A stretch of DNA of 64,000 nt from G965247775 sp965247775 (lineage in GTDB: Bacteria > Chloroflexota > Dehalococcoidia > Bin125). Below are positions 32,018-40,182 of the stretch, piece after piece; position 1 is the first letter of the stretch; each line of letters opens with the position of its first letter. The stretch covers positions 1,302,001 through 1,366,000 of the forward strand of contig OZ252031.1 in NCBI GenBank assembly GCA_965247775.1, in the 5' to 3' direction. The position numbers and the translations under genes are program-made. A model generated the notes under the pieces. That model saw nothing but the letters and a program-made list of their open reading frames with translations. It did not search any database and was not told the origin of the DNA.

Positions 32018-33243
32018 GCCGCGACTCGGCCCGGGCGCCGCCGCCAGGCCTCGCGTCCCGCCACGGCGGCCAGCAGCAGCCCCAGCGCGATGGCCACCAC
32101 GGCCGCCGCCGGAATCCCCTCCCCGCCCGAGTCGGGCTCCGCCGCCGGGGTATTGCTGGGTTCTCCGGGCGCGTCGCTGATCGAGGCCAGCAAGGGCGTC
32201 ACGGCCGCGCCGCCCGGGGAAGGCTCCGTGTTCAGCACCCAGCCCCCTGGCGTCAGAGCGATGGAGTGGCCCGCCTCGGGACGGGGCAGCGGTGGGCCGC
32301 TGTAGTCCACCCGGTCCACCAGCCGTCCCGCCGGGTCCAGCAAGCTCACGACGTCGCCGTCGTTCGCCAGCCCGTTCCCCAGCCGTCCGTCCGCAATCAC
32401 CACCACGAGCGGCGCGCTGGGCGTCGCAGCCGCCGTGCCCGCCACGACCAGGCGCTCGCCCACCGCCAGCACGGCCGCCGACAGCACATCGCTCGCGGCG
32501 TTGTCGCTCAGCTGCCATCCCGCAACGTCCACCGCCGCTTCGCTGGGATTGTGCAGCTCGACCCACTCCAGCGCGGCATCCCCCGTGCCCGCCCCCGCGT
32601 TGGCGAAGATCTCCGTGATTCGCAGTGGTGGCGGATCGACGCCGGCAGCGGCCACGCCGGGCGTCGCCCGGCCCGGGCTGGGCGGCCCCGCCCGGAAGGG
32701 CTCCTCCGCACCGCCACGAGACAGACTCTGGCCCGCGGGCGGCGCTGGCAGGTCGTTGATCGTGCGGTCGCCCCCCCACGACACGCCATCCACCGCCATG
32801 CCCTCCGGATCGATCAGTACCACCCGGTCGCCGCTGTTCGCGAGCCCGTTGCCGATCCGCCCGTCCCCCACCACGACGTGCACGGTTGCGGGCGGCAGCG
32901 GCGCCGGCCCCTCCTCCGCGCTCCCCGCAAGAACCAGGAAGCCCCCCGGGGGCAGCGTCCCCGCCCCGAGCGGATCGTCGCTCTGGTTGTCCTGCACCCG
33001 CCAGCCCTCCAGCTCCACTGCCGACGGCCCCGTGTTCTGAATTTCCACCCACTCCAGGGCCGCAGCGCGCGCGCCGCCGCCGCCGTTCGCCGTCACCTCC
33101 GTGATCACCAGGCCGCCCCCCGCCGACTGAGCTGCGGCCGGCCGGCCCAACGACGCCCCGCTCCCGGCGAGCACCGGCGCCACCGCCAACGCGGCGATCA
33201 TCGCCACCCCCATGCGACCGCGCAGCCAGGTCGGCGCCCGCAT
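32014..33243 (-). CDS. Surface protein with two lamin-tail domains
   Basis: The 409-residue protein has a signal peptide (MGVAMIAALAVAPVLAGSGA region), two lamin-tail (LTD) domains with the patterns ITEVTANGGGG...LEWVEIQNTGPSAVELEGWR and ITEIFANAGAG...LEWVELHNPSEAAVDVAGWQ (each shown in parts), and a C-terminal membrane helix plus Arg-rich anchor (AAAVVAIALGLLLAAVAGRE then AWRRRPGR). LTD domains in bacteria occur in extracellular proteins, often with nucleases or phosphatases; here they stand alone. A Pro/Gly-rich linker joins the two. GGAGG precedes the ATG. It is first gene of the operon leading to glmS. Confidence 0.85.
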   Translation of the reverse strand: MRAPTWLRGRMGVAMIAALAVAPVLAGSGASLGRPAAAQSAGGGLVITEVTANGGGGARAAALEWVEIQNTGPSAVELEGWRVQDNQSDDPLGAGTLPPGGFLVLAGSAEEGPAPLPPATVHVVVGDGRIGNGLANSGDRVVLIDPEGMAVDGVSWGGDRTINDLPAPPAGQSLSRGGAEEPFRAGPPSPGRATPGVAAAGVDPPPLRITEIFANAGAGTGDAALEWVELHNPSEAAVDVAGWQLSDNAASDVLSAAVLAVGERLVVAGTAAATPSAPLVVVIADGRLGNGLANDGDVVSLLDPAGRLVDRVDYSGPPLPRPEAGHSIALTPGGWVLNTEPSPGGAAVTPLLASISDAPGEPSNTPAAEPDSGGEGIPAAAVVAIALGLLLAAVAGREAWRRRPGRVAA

Positions 33244-33338
33244 CCGACCCCTCCGATCATCTTGATCAGGGGGGCAGTCTATGAGCTACGTCTCCAGCTT
33301 CGCGGCCACAGCTTCGCGACCACGTGGGGCGGCGTCGC

Positions 33339-33722
33339 TCATGAAAATCGGCGATGCAGGGTGATCCGTTCCACGATCACCGTCTCCTGCGCCTGCACGG
33401 GGACGGCAGCCGGCGCGCCCGAGGGAGAGATCAGGGCGCGGCCCGCGAGGCTCTGCAACCCCTCCCGCCAGAGTGCTCGTGTGCCAGCGCGCAGGGCCCA
33501 ATCGGCCAAGGCGGCCGTCGCCAGCACCGCCACCGTGCGGCCCAGCACCGGCGCCAGCGGGGCGAGGTCGGCGCGCAGGGCCGGCAGCATCGCCGGCGGC
33601 TCCTGGCGGGGCCTAATCGCGACGTCCGTGATCACCCGCGGCGGCGACACGTCGCAGCCGGCGCGGTCGGCCGACGCTCCTTCCGCACTGGGGCGAGCCT
33701 CGGGGCTCTCGGGGGGTGGCAT
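33339..33722 (-). CDS. Hypothetical protein
   Basis: The 127-residue product has a Pro/Glu-rich start, a central segment with moderately hydrophobic helix (VLGRTVAVLATAALADWALR) and a C-terminal beta-like part (VQAQETVIVERITLHRRFS). No family is recognised. CATACT lies six bases before ATG 33722 in a short inverted repeat (GGCATA...TATGCC), which may serve as a leaderless promoter. It is last in the run that begins with the Xer recombinase, 38 bases after the formyltransferase. Confidence 0.5.
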   Translation of the reverse strand: MPPPESPEARPSAEGASADRAGCDVSPPRVITDVAIRPRQEPPAMLPALRADLAPLAPVLGRTVAVLATAALADWALRAGTRALWREGLQSLAGRALISPSGAPAAVPVQAQETVIVERITLHRRFS

Positions 33723-33760
33723 AGCGCAAGTATGCCACGCGCCGCGCCTCTGCTCGCTCC

Positions 33761-34543
33761 TCAGTCCACCGCCGCCAGCGCCTCTTCCACATCCGCCGTC
33801 AAGTCCAGTCGCGGGCCATCCGCACTTGCCGCGGCCAGGGAAACGCGTCCCTGAGCCAGAGCCCGCAATGACTCCACAATGAAGATCGGCTCACGCCGCA
33901 CCCCCTCCGCCCGGATCGCCTTGAACAGCGGCGACGCCTCGTCGGCCGGAGCGGGGCGCGCCGCCCAGGCCCGCTCCAGCCGTCCTCCCCGAATCGGGTA
34001 ACTGCACCACGTCAGGATCGGCCCTCGGTCGAGATCCACGGTCGCTCGCTGCAACATCAGCCCGCTGCGCTCCGCGTCCATCGCGATCAGCGCGCTGTTC
34101 ACCTCACGCCACGTCCCCACGGGACCGTCGGGCTGCGCCGGATGCAGGTTCAGCAGGGGCAGGTGTTCGCAGAGTTCGGCCGTCGTCACCAGCATGTACC
34201 CCGCCAGCAGCCCGGCCTCTGGCCGGAACGGCTCGATCGCCTGCCGCACCGCCCGGTCGAAGTCCCCCCGCCAGGGCGCCAGTGCCCCGCCCGGGTCCGA
34301 CCGCGCCCCACCCACCCGCTTGCGCCACGCCCCCGACGAGATCATCACCAGCGGCAGTTCCGCCGCGTCCACCGCTGCCAGGAAGGCGTCCGTGTTCTCC
34401 GACTGCCCCCGCTCGCGATTGCAGAACACCACCACGATCTCGGCCTCCAACTCCCCCCCCGCGATGGCCGCCTGCGTTGTCTCCAGCAGCAGCCGCGAAC
34501 TCGTTCCCCGCGCCGTCGCGAACCAGGCGATCCGCAGCGTCAT
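33761..34543 (-). CDS. Formyltransferase-family protein (PurN-like)
   Basis: The 260-residue protein begins MTLRIAWFATARGTSSRLLL, a Rossmann start, and has VVVFCNRERGQSENTD. The formyltransferase catalytic residues are recognisable: N and H in LLNLHPAQPDGPVGTWREV and D in VDLDRGPILTWCSYPI. This matches GAR transformylase (PurN) and Fmt-like enzymes that use 10-formyl-THF, but the sequence is divergent and the substrate is open. ATG 34543 overlaps the PHP gene stop by four bases. Confidence 0.7.
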   Translation of the reverse strand: MTLRIAWFATARGTSSRLLLETTQAAIAGGELEAEIVVVFCNRERGQSENTDAFLAAVDAAELPLVMISSGAWRKRVGGARSDPGGALAPWRGDFDRAVRQAIEPFRPEAGLLAGYMLVTTAELCEHLPLLNLHPAQPDGPVGTWREVNSALIAMDAERSGLMLQRATVDLDRGPILTWCSYPIRGGRLERAWAARPAPADEASPLFKAIRAEGVRREPIFIVESLRALAQGRVSLAAASADGPRLDLTADVEEALAAVD

Positions 34544-35241
34544 GACGCCCTCGCCTCCCTCACGCCGGCGCGCACGCGCCCTCGCCGCCACCGCCACCCC
34601 GCCAGGGCCAGGCCGCTCGACGGCAGCAGCCACGGCGCCGGCCGGGCCGCATGCGGCTCCGCCCGTGACAGCGCCGCGAGTAGCTCCCGCGGCCCCTCGA
34701 AGTCCGGCAAGCTCAGCCACGAGCGCCCCAGCTCCCGACCGCTGTGGGCGTCCGAGCCCAGCGTGCAGGGCAGGCCCTGCGCCGCCGCGTAGCGCCGCGA
34801 CGCGCCGTCGAAGGGACGGTACTGCGTGCGACCGTTGTGACCCTCCACGGCGTCCAGCACACCATCCAGCGCCCCCATCCCCGCCTCGCCCAGACTCGGC
34901 CGCAGCCGGTCGAACGGATGCGGCGCCACTACCAAGCCTCCCTGCTCACGGATCCGCGCCGCCGCTTCCCCCGTCGCCAGCCCTTCTGGGATCGTCTCCC
35001 GCAGGTACAGCCCCAGGACCTCCCCATCCGCCGTCCGGATCTCCTGCCCCACGATCACATGCAGCGCCGCCCCCGGCCCTACACTGCATGCCTCCACCGC
35101 CAGCGCCCCCGCGATGCTGTGGTGGTCCGTGACCGCGACGTGCGTCAGCCCCGCCTCCCGGCAGCGCCGCAGGAGCTGATCCGGTCGCGTCCGGCCGTCG
35201 GGCGAGAAGTGTGTGTGCGTATGCAGGTCGGCCCGCGCCAC
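34540..35241 (-). CDS. PHP-domain metal-dependent phosphoesterase
   Basis: The 233-residue protein carries the four PHP motifs: ARADLHTHTHFSPDG, VAVTDHHSIAGA, HPFDRLRPSLGEAG and GSDAHSGRELG. PHP proteins use three metal ions to cleave phosphoesters; relatives include the YciV/TrpH 5'-3' exonuclease (RNase AM) and histidinol phosphatases. The C-terminal 35 residues are basic and not conserved. GTG 35241 directly follows the xseB stop. Confidence 0.85.
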   Translation of the reverse strand: MARADLHTHTHFSPDGRTRPDQLLRRCREAGLTHVAVTDHHSIAGALAVEACSVGPGAALHVIVGQEIRTADGEVLGLYLRETIPEGLATGEAAARIREQGGLVVAPHPFDRLRPSLGEAGMGALDGVLDAVEGHNGRTQYRPFDGASRRYAAAQGLPCTLGSDAHSGRELGRSWLSLPDFEGPRELLAALSRAEPHAARPAPWLLPSSGLALAGWRWRRGRVRAGVREARAS

Positions 35242-35478
35242 CTACCCTCCTCCCAACTCCCGCAGCTCCTGGATCCGCTGCTCCGTCTTGTCCAGCAGCT
35301 CCTGCGCCCGCCCCGCCAGGGTCACGCCTTCCTCATAGGCCGCCAGCGCCTCCTCCAGGCTCAGATCCCCCACCTCCAGCCGCTCCAGCGTTGCCTCCAG
35401 CCGCGCCACGACGGCCTCATACGGCTCTCTCTCGGCATCCCCATCCCCGGCGTTCCCCTTGCCCCGCTTCGCGCTCAT
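35242..35478 (-). CDS. xseB: Exodeoxyribonuclease VII small subunit
   Basis: The 78-residue protein shows YEAVVARLEATLERLEVGDL then SLEEALAAYEEGVTLAGRAQ, the XseB helical signature. It assembles with XseA to degrade single-stranded DNA. Its ATG overlaps the xseA stop by four bases, matching a stoichiometric pair. Confidence 0.95.
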   Translation of the reverse strand: MSAKRGKGNAGDGDAEREPYEAVVARLEATLERLEVGDLSLEEALAAYEEGVTLAGRAQELLDKTEQRIQELRELGGG

Positions 35479-36824
35479 CCCCCTCCCGCCCTTTCCGCTG
35501 CCTTCGCGTCCAGGGCCAGCACCTGGGCCTGCGCGCTACCGTCGGACAGGCGCAGACGCACCTCATCGCCCGCCGCCAGCAGCCCGATCCGCCCGCGCAC
35601 CCGCCCGCCCGCATCCTCCACGATGGCGTAGCCGCGCGCCAGCGTCGCCGCCGGATCCAGCGCCGCCAAGCGCCCTTGTACCCCTGCCAGACGGGGCCGC
35701 GCCTCGCCCACCCGCGATCGCATCGCTCCCCTCGCCCGCCGCGCCTGCTCGTCCAGGCGCAGCCGCTCCTCGGCCACGTCCGGCCCGGCCCCCAGCAGGC
35801 GAACGCGGGCGCGGTCCAGCGCCAGACGGGCGCCCAACGCTCGCTCCCCCAGCGCCCGGCCCAGCCCCTCTCGCAGCCTCGCCAGCCGGGCGCCCTCCTC
35901 GCCTCGGTCCGGCGCGATCAGTTCCGCTGCCGCCGACGGCGTTGGCGCCCGCAGGTCCGCCACGTAGTCGGCTACGGTGTAGTCCGTCTCGTGCCCCACG
36001 GCGCTGACCACGGGCAGGCGGCTCGCGAAGATCGCCCGCGCCACGGCCTCACTGTTGAACGGCCACAGGTCCTCCATTGAGCCGCCCCCGCGCGCCACGA
36101 TGATCGCGTCCAGCTCCACCCCCCCTTCCGCCGCGACGGCGTTCAGCCCCTCGATCGCCGCCACGATCGTGTCCTCCGCCCCGTCGCCCTGCACCCGGCA
36201 CGGCGCAAGCACCAGCGTCGTCAGCGGCCAGCGACGCGCCAGCACGCTCTGGATGTCGTGCCAGACGGCCCCCGCCGGGGACGTCACCACCCCCACCGCG
36301 CGCGGCAAGTCCGGCAGGGATCGTTTGCGCCCCGCTTCGAACAACCCCTCGGCCTCCAGCCGCGCCAGCAATCGCTGAAACTCGGCTTGCAGCGCCCCCA
36401 CCCCCTCCGGCTCCAGCGCATCGACATAGAGCTGCAGGTCGCCCCGCTCCGTCCAGAGGGAGACACGACCGTGCGCCAGGACCTGGTCCCCTTCCTCCAC
36501 CGCGACCCCCTGGTCCTCACGCCGGAAGAAGACGCACTGCAGCGCCCCATCCGCGTCGGCCAGCGTGAAGTACAGGTGACCGGCCTGTGACCGCGAGAGG
36601 CTGCGCACCTCGCCCGCCAGCCAGCAGTCCGCTAGCACCGGGTCCGTTTCCAACAACTCGCGCAGGTACCCCGTGATCTGGCCAACGGCGTAGGCGCTCA
36701 CTCGCCCCGCGCCGTACGCGCCCGGCCCTTCCCCGATCGCCGCGACGGCCGACGCGGCAGGCGCAACGGAGGAGAGCGGTAGCGTCTCGCGCGCAGCGGG
36801 CGGCGTCGGGTCGTCGGCGGCCAT
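35475..36824 (-). CDS. xseA: Exodeoxyribonuclease VII large subunit
   Basis: The 449-residue protein has the N-terminal OB fold (VGQITGYLRELLETDPVLAD then CWLAGEVRSLSRSQAGHLYF) and the catalytic domain with VGVVTSPAGAVWHDIQSVLA, ARGGGSMEDLWPFNSEAVAR and SAVGHETDYTVADYVADLRA, including the conserved His-Glu-x-Asp. A long coiled coil rich in Arg and Glu follows, ending in VRLRLSDGSAQAQVLALDAK. The length is normal. Confidence 0.95.
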   Translation of the reverse strand: MAADDPTPPAARETLPLSSVAPAASAVAAIGEGPGAYGAGRVSAYAVGQITGYLRELLETDPVLADCWLAGEVRSLSRSQAGHLYFTLADADGALQCVFFRREDQGVAVEEGDQVLAHGRVSLWTERGDLQLYVDALEPEGVGALQAEFQRLLARLEAEGLFEAGRKRSLPDLPRAVGVVTSPAGAVWHDIQSVLARRWPLTTLVLAPCRVQGDGAEDTIVAAIEGLNAVAAEGGVELDAIIVARGGGSMEDLWPFNSEAVARAIFASRLPVVSAVGHETDYTVADYVADLRAPTPSAAAELIAPDRGEEGARLARLREGLGRALGERALGARLALDRARVRLLGAGPDVAEERLRLDEQARRARGAMRSRVGEARPRLAGVQGRLAALDPAATLARGYAIVEDAGGRVRGRIGLLAAGDEVRLRLSDGSAQAQVLALDAKAAERAGGG

Positions 36825-36852
36825 CGCGCCCAGGGTAGCGCCGCGCGACGGT

Positions 36853-37428
36853 CTAGGAGGCGGCTTCGGCCCGCTCCAGGTACTCCCCGTTCCGCGTGTC
36901 GACCCGCAGCAGGTCTCCCTCCTCCACGAACAGCGGAACGTTGATCGTGATGCCGGTCTCCAGCGTCGCCGGCTTCGTCGCTCCGGAGGCCGTGTCCCCC
37001 TTCACGCCGGGCTCGCTCTTCGCCACCCGCAGCGCCACCGCCGCCGGCAGCTCCACCCCGATCACCTCCTCCCCGTTGGCGAAAAGGATGTCCGCTTCAG
37101 CGTTTTCAGTTAGGTAATTGATCGCCTCGCCCACCTGATCCTTGCCCAGCGGGGTCTGCTCGTACGTCTCGGTGTTCATGAAATAGAGCAGCTCCCCGTC
37201 CGTGTAGAGGTACTGCATCGTGTGCCGCTCGACCCGCACGTCGTCGAACTTACTCCCGGCCTGAAAGGTCTTCTCCACGCTGTGCCCGCCCCGCAGGTCG
37301 CGCAGCTTCAGGCGCACCTGCGCCGACCCGCGCCCCACCTTGATGTGCTCCCAATCCGTGACCTGGTACAGGGATTGCTCCATCTCGATCACCACCCCCT
37401 TGCGCAAGCCTCCCGTCGTGATCACCAT
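36853..37428 (-). CDS. efp: Translation elongation factor P
   Basis: The 191-residue factor relieves ribosome stalling at polyproline; this proteome is Pro-rich. The three domains are normal: KOW-like (LRKGVVIEMEQSLYQVTDWE), OB1 (DVRVERHTMQYLYTDGELLY) and OB2 (ASGATKPATLETGITINVPL). The loop that normally carries the modified residue reads VGRGSAQ, with Arg33 where Escherichia coli has Lys34. No earP, epmA or epmB is in the window, so any modification is unknown. Confidence 0.95.
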   Translation of the reverse strand: MVITTGGLRKGVVIEMEQSLYQVTDWEHIKVGRGSAQVRLKLRDLRGGHSVEKTFQAGSKFDDVRVERHTMQYLYTDGELLYFMNTETYEQTPLGKDQVGEAINYLTENAEADILFANGEEVIGVELPAAVALRVAKSEPGVKGDTASGATKPATLETGITINVPLFVEEGDLLRVDTRNGEYLERAEAAS

Positions 37429-37457
37429 CGGCGATGTCTCCCTCCCGCGCGCCCGTC

Positions 37458-38549
37458 TCAGTCGGCGCCGGCCAGGCGCAGCTTCGGCGCCGTCGTGAAG
37501 TTCCGGTAGCGTCCGTTCTCCAGCACGCCCATGTCCTCAATCCGCACCCCGCCCCAGCCCGGCAGGTAAATGCCGGGCTCCACGGTGATCACCATGCCCT
37601 CCGCCAGCACGTCCTCCGACGTGCCCCCCAGCCGCGGCTGCTCGTGGATCTCCAGCCCCACCCCGTGCCCCAACCCGTGCCCGAACCGCTCTCCGTACCC
37701 CGCCTCCGCGATGATCTCCTGCGCGATCTGGTGCGCCTGCGCCCCCGTCATCCCCACCTCGATCGTCGCCTCGGCCGTCTCCTGCGCCGTCAGCACGATC
37801 TCGTAAATCTCGGCGAACTTCGCATCCCCCTCCCCCACCACGATCGTCCGCGTCATGTCCGAGCAGTACCCTTCCACCACCACCCCCATGTCGATCACGA
37901 TCGGCTCCCCCGCCACGATCGGCTCCTCGCGCGGATGGGCATGCGGCATCGCTCCCCACGCCCCACCCCCCACGATTGTCGTGAACGACATCGCCTCGGC
38001 CCCGTGCTCGCGCGCGTACCGTTCGATCTCCCAGGCCACCCGCTGCTCGCTCCAGCCCGGCTCGATCCGGCCGGCCACCGCGCCGAAGGCCTCATCCCCC
38101 AGCCGGGCCGCCCGCTCCAGCGCCGCGATCTCTTCGGTATCCTTGACCGCCCGCAGCTTCTCCACCAGACCCTCGGTCTGCACCAGCGCCGGACGTTCGT
38201 CTGGCGGCATCGCCGCGATCAGGTCCCGCAGCTGCTTGTGCCCGGCCACGCTCACGTCCCCCGCCTCGAAGCCCACCTTGCGCCGCCCCAGCGCCTCCAC
38301 GAAGCCGGGCACCCATTCCGCCGCCGCCCCCTGCTGCTTGTAGACCGCGAACGCCGCCGCTTCCGACTCCGCTTGTTCCCAGTAGCGAAAGTCCGTCGCC
38401 AGCGACGCCACCTCCGCCCCCACCAGGACCCAGCCCGCCGAGCCCGTGAAGCGGCTCACGTAGCGCCGGTTTTGCCCGTTCGTCACCAGCAGGGCGTCCA
38501 GGCCCGCCTCCGCGACGGCGGCACGCACCCGCCCAGTCCGATCGGTCAT
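37458..38549 (-). CDS. Xaa-Pro aminopeptidase/dipeptidase (M24 family)
   Basis: The 363-residue metallopeptidase has a creatinase-like N-terminal domain (RVRAAVAEAGLDALLVTNGQ) and a pita-bread catalytic domain. Metal ligands are seen in IVIDMGVVVEGYCSDMTRTI (two Asp), GHGLGHGVGLEIHEQP (His) and VITVEPGIYLPGWGGVRIED (two Glu). It removes amino acids next to proline. ATG 38549 has GGAGGAG six bases upstream; GTG 38552 is less likely. The pepP/Q-efp order is widely conserved. Confidence 0.92.
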   Translation of the reverse strand: MTDRTGRVRAAVAEAGLDALLVTNGQNRRYVSRFTGSAGWVLVGAEVASLATDFRYWEQAESEAAAFAVYKQQGAAAEWVPGFVEALGRRKVGFEAGDVSVAGHKQLRDLIAAMPPDERPALVQTEGLVEKLRAVKDTEEIAALERAARLGDEAFGAVAGRIEPGWSEQRVAWEIERYAREHGAEAMSFTTIVGGGAWGAMPHAHPREEPIVAGEPIVIDMGVVVEGYCSDMTRTIVVGEGDAKFAEIYEIVLTAQETAEATIEVGMTGAQAHQIAQEIIAEAGYGERFGHGLGHGVGLEIHEQPRLGGTSEDVLAEGMVITVEPGIYLPGWGGVRIEDMGVLENGRYRNFTTAPKLRLAGAD

Positions 38550-38584
38550 CACGGGCTCCTCCCGACGGGCGCCACCGCAAGCGG

Positions 38585-39031
38585 TCAGCTATTGCCCCGC
38601 TGCTCGTGCAGCAGGCCCACCACCGCGTCCAGGGCGGCCAGGTAGCCTCGCCAGCCCAGGCCGGAAACCACCCCCACCGACACCGGCCCTGTCACCGACT
38701 CCCGCCGGAACGGCTCGCGCGCGTAGATGTTCGTCAGGTGGACCTCCACGACCAGGCCCGGGAAACTCTCCAGCGCGTCGCGCAGCGCGTAGCCGTTGTG
38801 CGCCAGCGCGCCGGGGTTCACGATCGCCCCCTCTGCCTTCCGTTCCTGCTGCAGAAAGTCGATGATCGCCCCTTCATGGTTGGACTGGTAGGGCCGAACT
38901 TCCACACTCCACTCTTCCGCCCGCTTCTGCACCAGCCCTTCGATCTCGGCCAGCGTCTGACTGCCGTACAGGGCCGGATCCCGCTCGCCCAGCGTATTCA
39001 GGTTCGGGCCCGAGACCAGCAGCACCTTCAT
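38585..39031 (-). CDS. aroQ: Type II 3-dehydroquinate dehydratase
   Basis: The 148-residue enzyme removes water from 3-dehydroquinate in the shikimate pathway. MKVLLVSGPNLNTLGERDPA is the start, with the catalytic Tyr in ALYGSQTL, QSNHEGAIIDFLQ with active-site residues, NPGALAHNGYALRDAL, and VEVHLTNIYAREPFRRESV. ATG 39031 is chosen by family length; the frame extends 26 codons upstream but that part overlaps the recombinase gap. aroE, aroC and aroK-aroB are in the 51.8-56.5 kb run. Confidence 0.95.
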   Translation of the reverse strand: MKVLLVSGPNLNTLGERDPALYGSQTLAEIEGLVQKRAEEWSVEVRPYQSNHEGAIIDFLQQERKAEGAIVNPGALAHNGYALRDALESFPGLVVEVHLTNIYAREPFRRESVTGPVSVGVVSGLGWRGYLAALDAVVGLLHEQRGNS

Positions 39032-39047
39032 GTCGCCTACACCCTCC

Positions 39048-40064
39048 TCAAGACGCGCGCCGGGGCGCCACGTCCCGGGCACGACGCCGGCGCCGCTCGC
39101 GGCGAGCAAAGAGGTGCTCGCTGATGCCGTCCAGGGAGGTTTCGATAGCCGCCCGCTTCGCCGATTCCGTCACGTGCGTATAGATCTGCGTCGTCGCCAC
39201 ATTGGAATGCCCCAGCAATTCCTGAACCACCCGCACGTCTGCGCCGCGTTCGAGCATATGAGTGGCGAAGGAGTGTCGCAACAGGTGCGGGTGCACGGCC
39301 TTCGGCATCCCCGCCGCGATCGCGTAGCGCCGCACCGCCAGCTGCACCGCCCGGGCCGAAAGCGGACCCCCAAACCGATTCAGCCACAAGGCGTCCTCCG
39401 CGCTCTCGCCCGCCAGCTGCGTGCGCCCCTGCCGTACGTAGTCCTCGAGCGCCGCCAGCGCCTGCTCGCCCAGCAGCGCCGCCCGTTCCCGGTCCCCCTT
39501 GCCATGCACCCGCAAGAACGCGTTCTCCCAATCGATCGATTGCAGGCGCAGCGTCACCAGTTCGCTCACCCGCAGGCCGGAGCCGTAGAGCACCTCCAGG
39601 ATCGCCCGGTCGCGCAGACCCGCCGGTGTGTTGAGGTCGGGCGCCGCGATCAGCGCCTCCACCTCCCCCACGCTCAGAAAACGCGGCAGCGTCCGCGGCG
39701 TCTTCGGCGTGCCGGCCAGCCGCAGCGGGTCGCTCGGCAGCGTGCGCTGATGAAACAGGTGCTTGAAGAACGACTTGATCGTGCTCGCCCGCCGCCGCAG
39801 GCTCCCCTGCGCGATCCCGGCGGCGCGCAGATCGTCCAGATACAACCGGTACGTCGGCCGCGACACCTCCGCCAGCGACACCCCACGATCGCCCAGGTAG
39901 TGCAAGAAGTGGGACAGATCGGTCCGGTAGTTGCGCAACGTGTGCGGCGACAAGTTGCGCTGCAGGCGCAACTCGTCCAGGTACGCGTCTAGCAGCGCAG
40001 GGCTCTCCGCCGCTGGGCGCGGCGCGGGTTCCGCGATCACAGGACCTCGTCCGTACCTCGCCAC
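39048..40064 (-). CDS. Tyrosine recombinase XerC/XerD
   Basis: The 338-residue recombinase probably resolves chromosome dimers at dif. The SAM-like core-binding domain (LLDAYLDELRLQRNLSPHTL then RNYRTDLSHFLHYLG) precedes the catalytic domain with Arg in EVLYGSGLRVSELVTL, Lys in HGKGDRERAALL, HPHLLRHSFATHMLERGADV and HSNVATTQIYTH with the nucleophilic Tyr. Only one Xer gene is in the window and it cannot be typed as C or D. GTG 40064 and TTG 40067 are both possible starts. It lies in a housekeeping operon, not in an integron or island. Confidence 0.9.
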   Translation of the reverse strand: MARYGRGPVIAEPAPRPAAESPALLDAYLDELRLQRNLSPHTLRNYRTDLSHFLHYLGDRGVSLAEVSRPTYRLYLDDLRAAGIAQGSLRRRASTIKSFFKHLFHQRTLPSDPLRLAGTPKTPRTLPRFLSVGEVEALIAAPDLNTPAGLRDRAILEVLYGSGLRVSELVTLRLQSIDWENAFLRVHGKGDRERAALLGEQALAALEDYVRQGRTQLAGESAEDALWLNRFGGPLSARAVQLAVRRYAIAAGMPKAVHPHLLRHSFATHMLERGADVRVVQELLGHSNVATTQIYTHVTESAKRAAIETSLDGISEHLFARRERRRRRARDVAPRRAS

Positions 40065-40079
40065 CAAGCGAGCCCGGAC

Positions 40080-40107
40080 ACTCTAGGGGGAGCGCCGCTA
40101 TTGGCAA
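40080..40107 (-). promoter_or_regulatory. Promoter of the xer-aroQ-pep-efp-xse operon
   Basis: On the minus strand TTGCCA (40107-40102) and TAGAGT (40085-40080) are 16 bp apart. The start codon lies only 12-15 bases past the -10, leaving almost no leader. Confidence 0.45.
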
Positions 40108-40182
40108 GCCGCGATCAGGCCCGCGCCGTAAAGCGCGAGTTAAGTACAGCGCAAGGGCATGGCGCCGCAGGACGAGAGCAGC

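Noticed and set aside
39048..40064. Phage or island integrase
   Set aside because: The recombinase sits in a conserved housekeeping operon and has the size and motifs of chromosomal Xer proteins.
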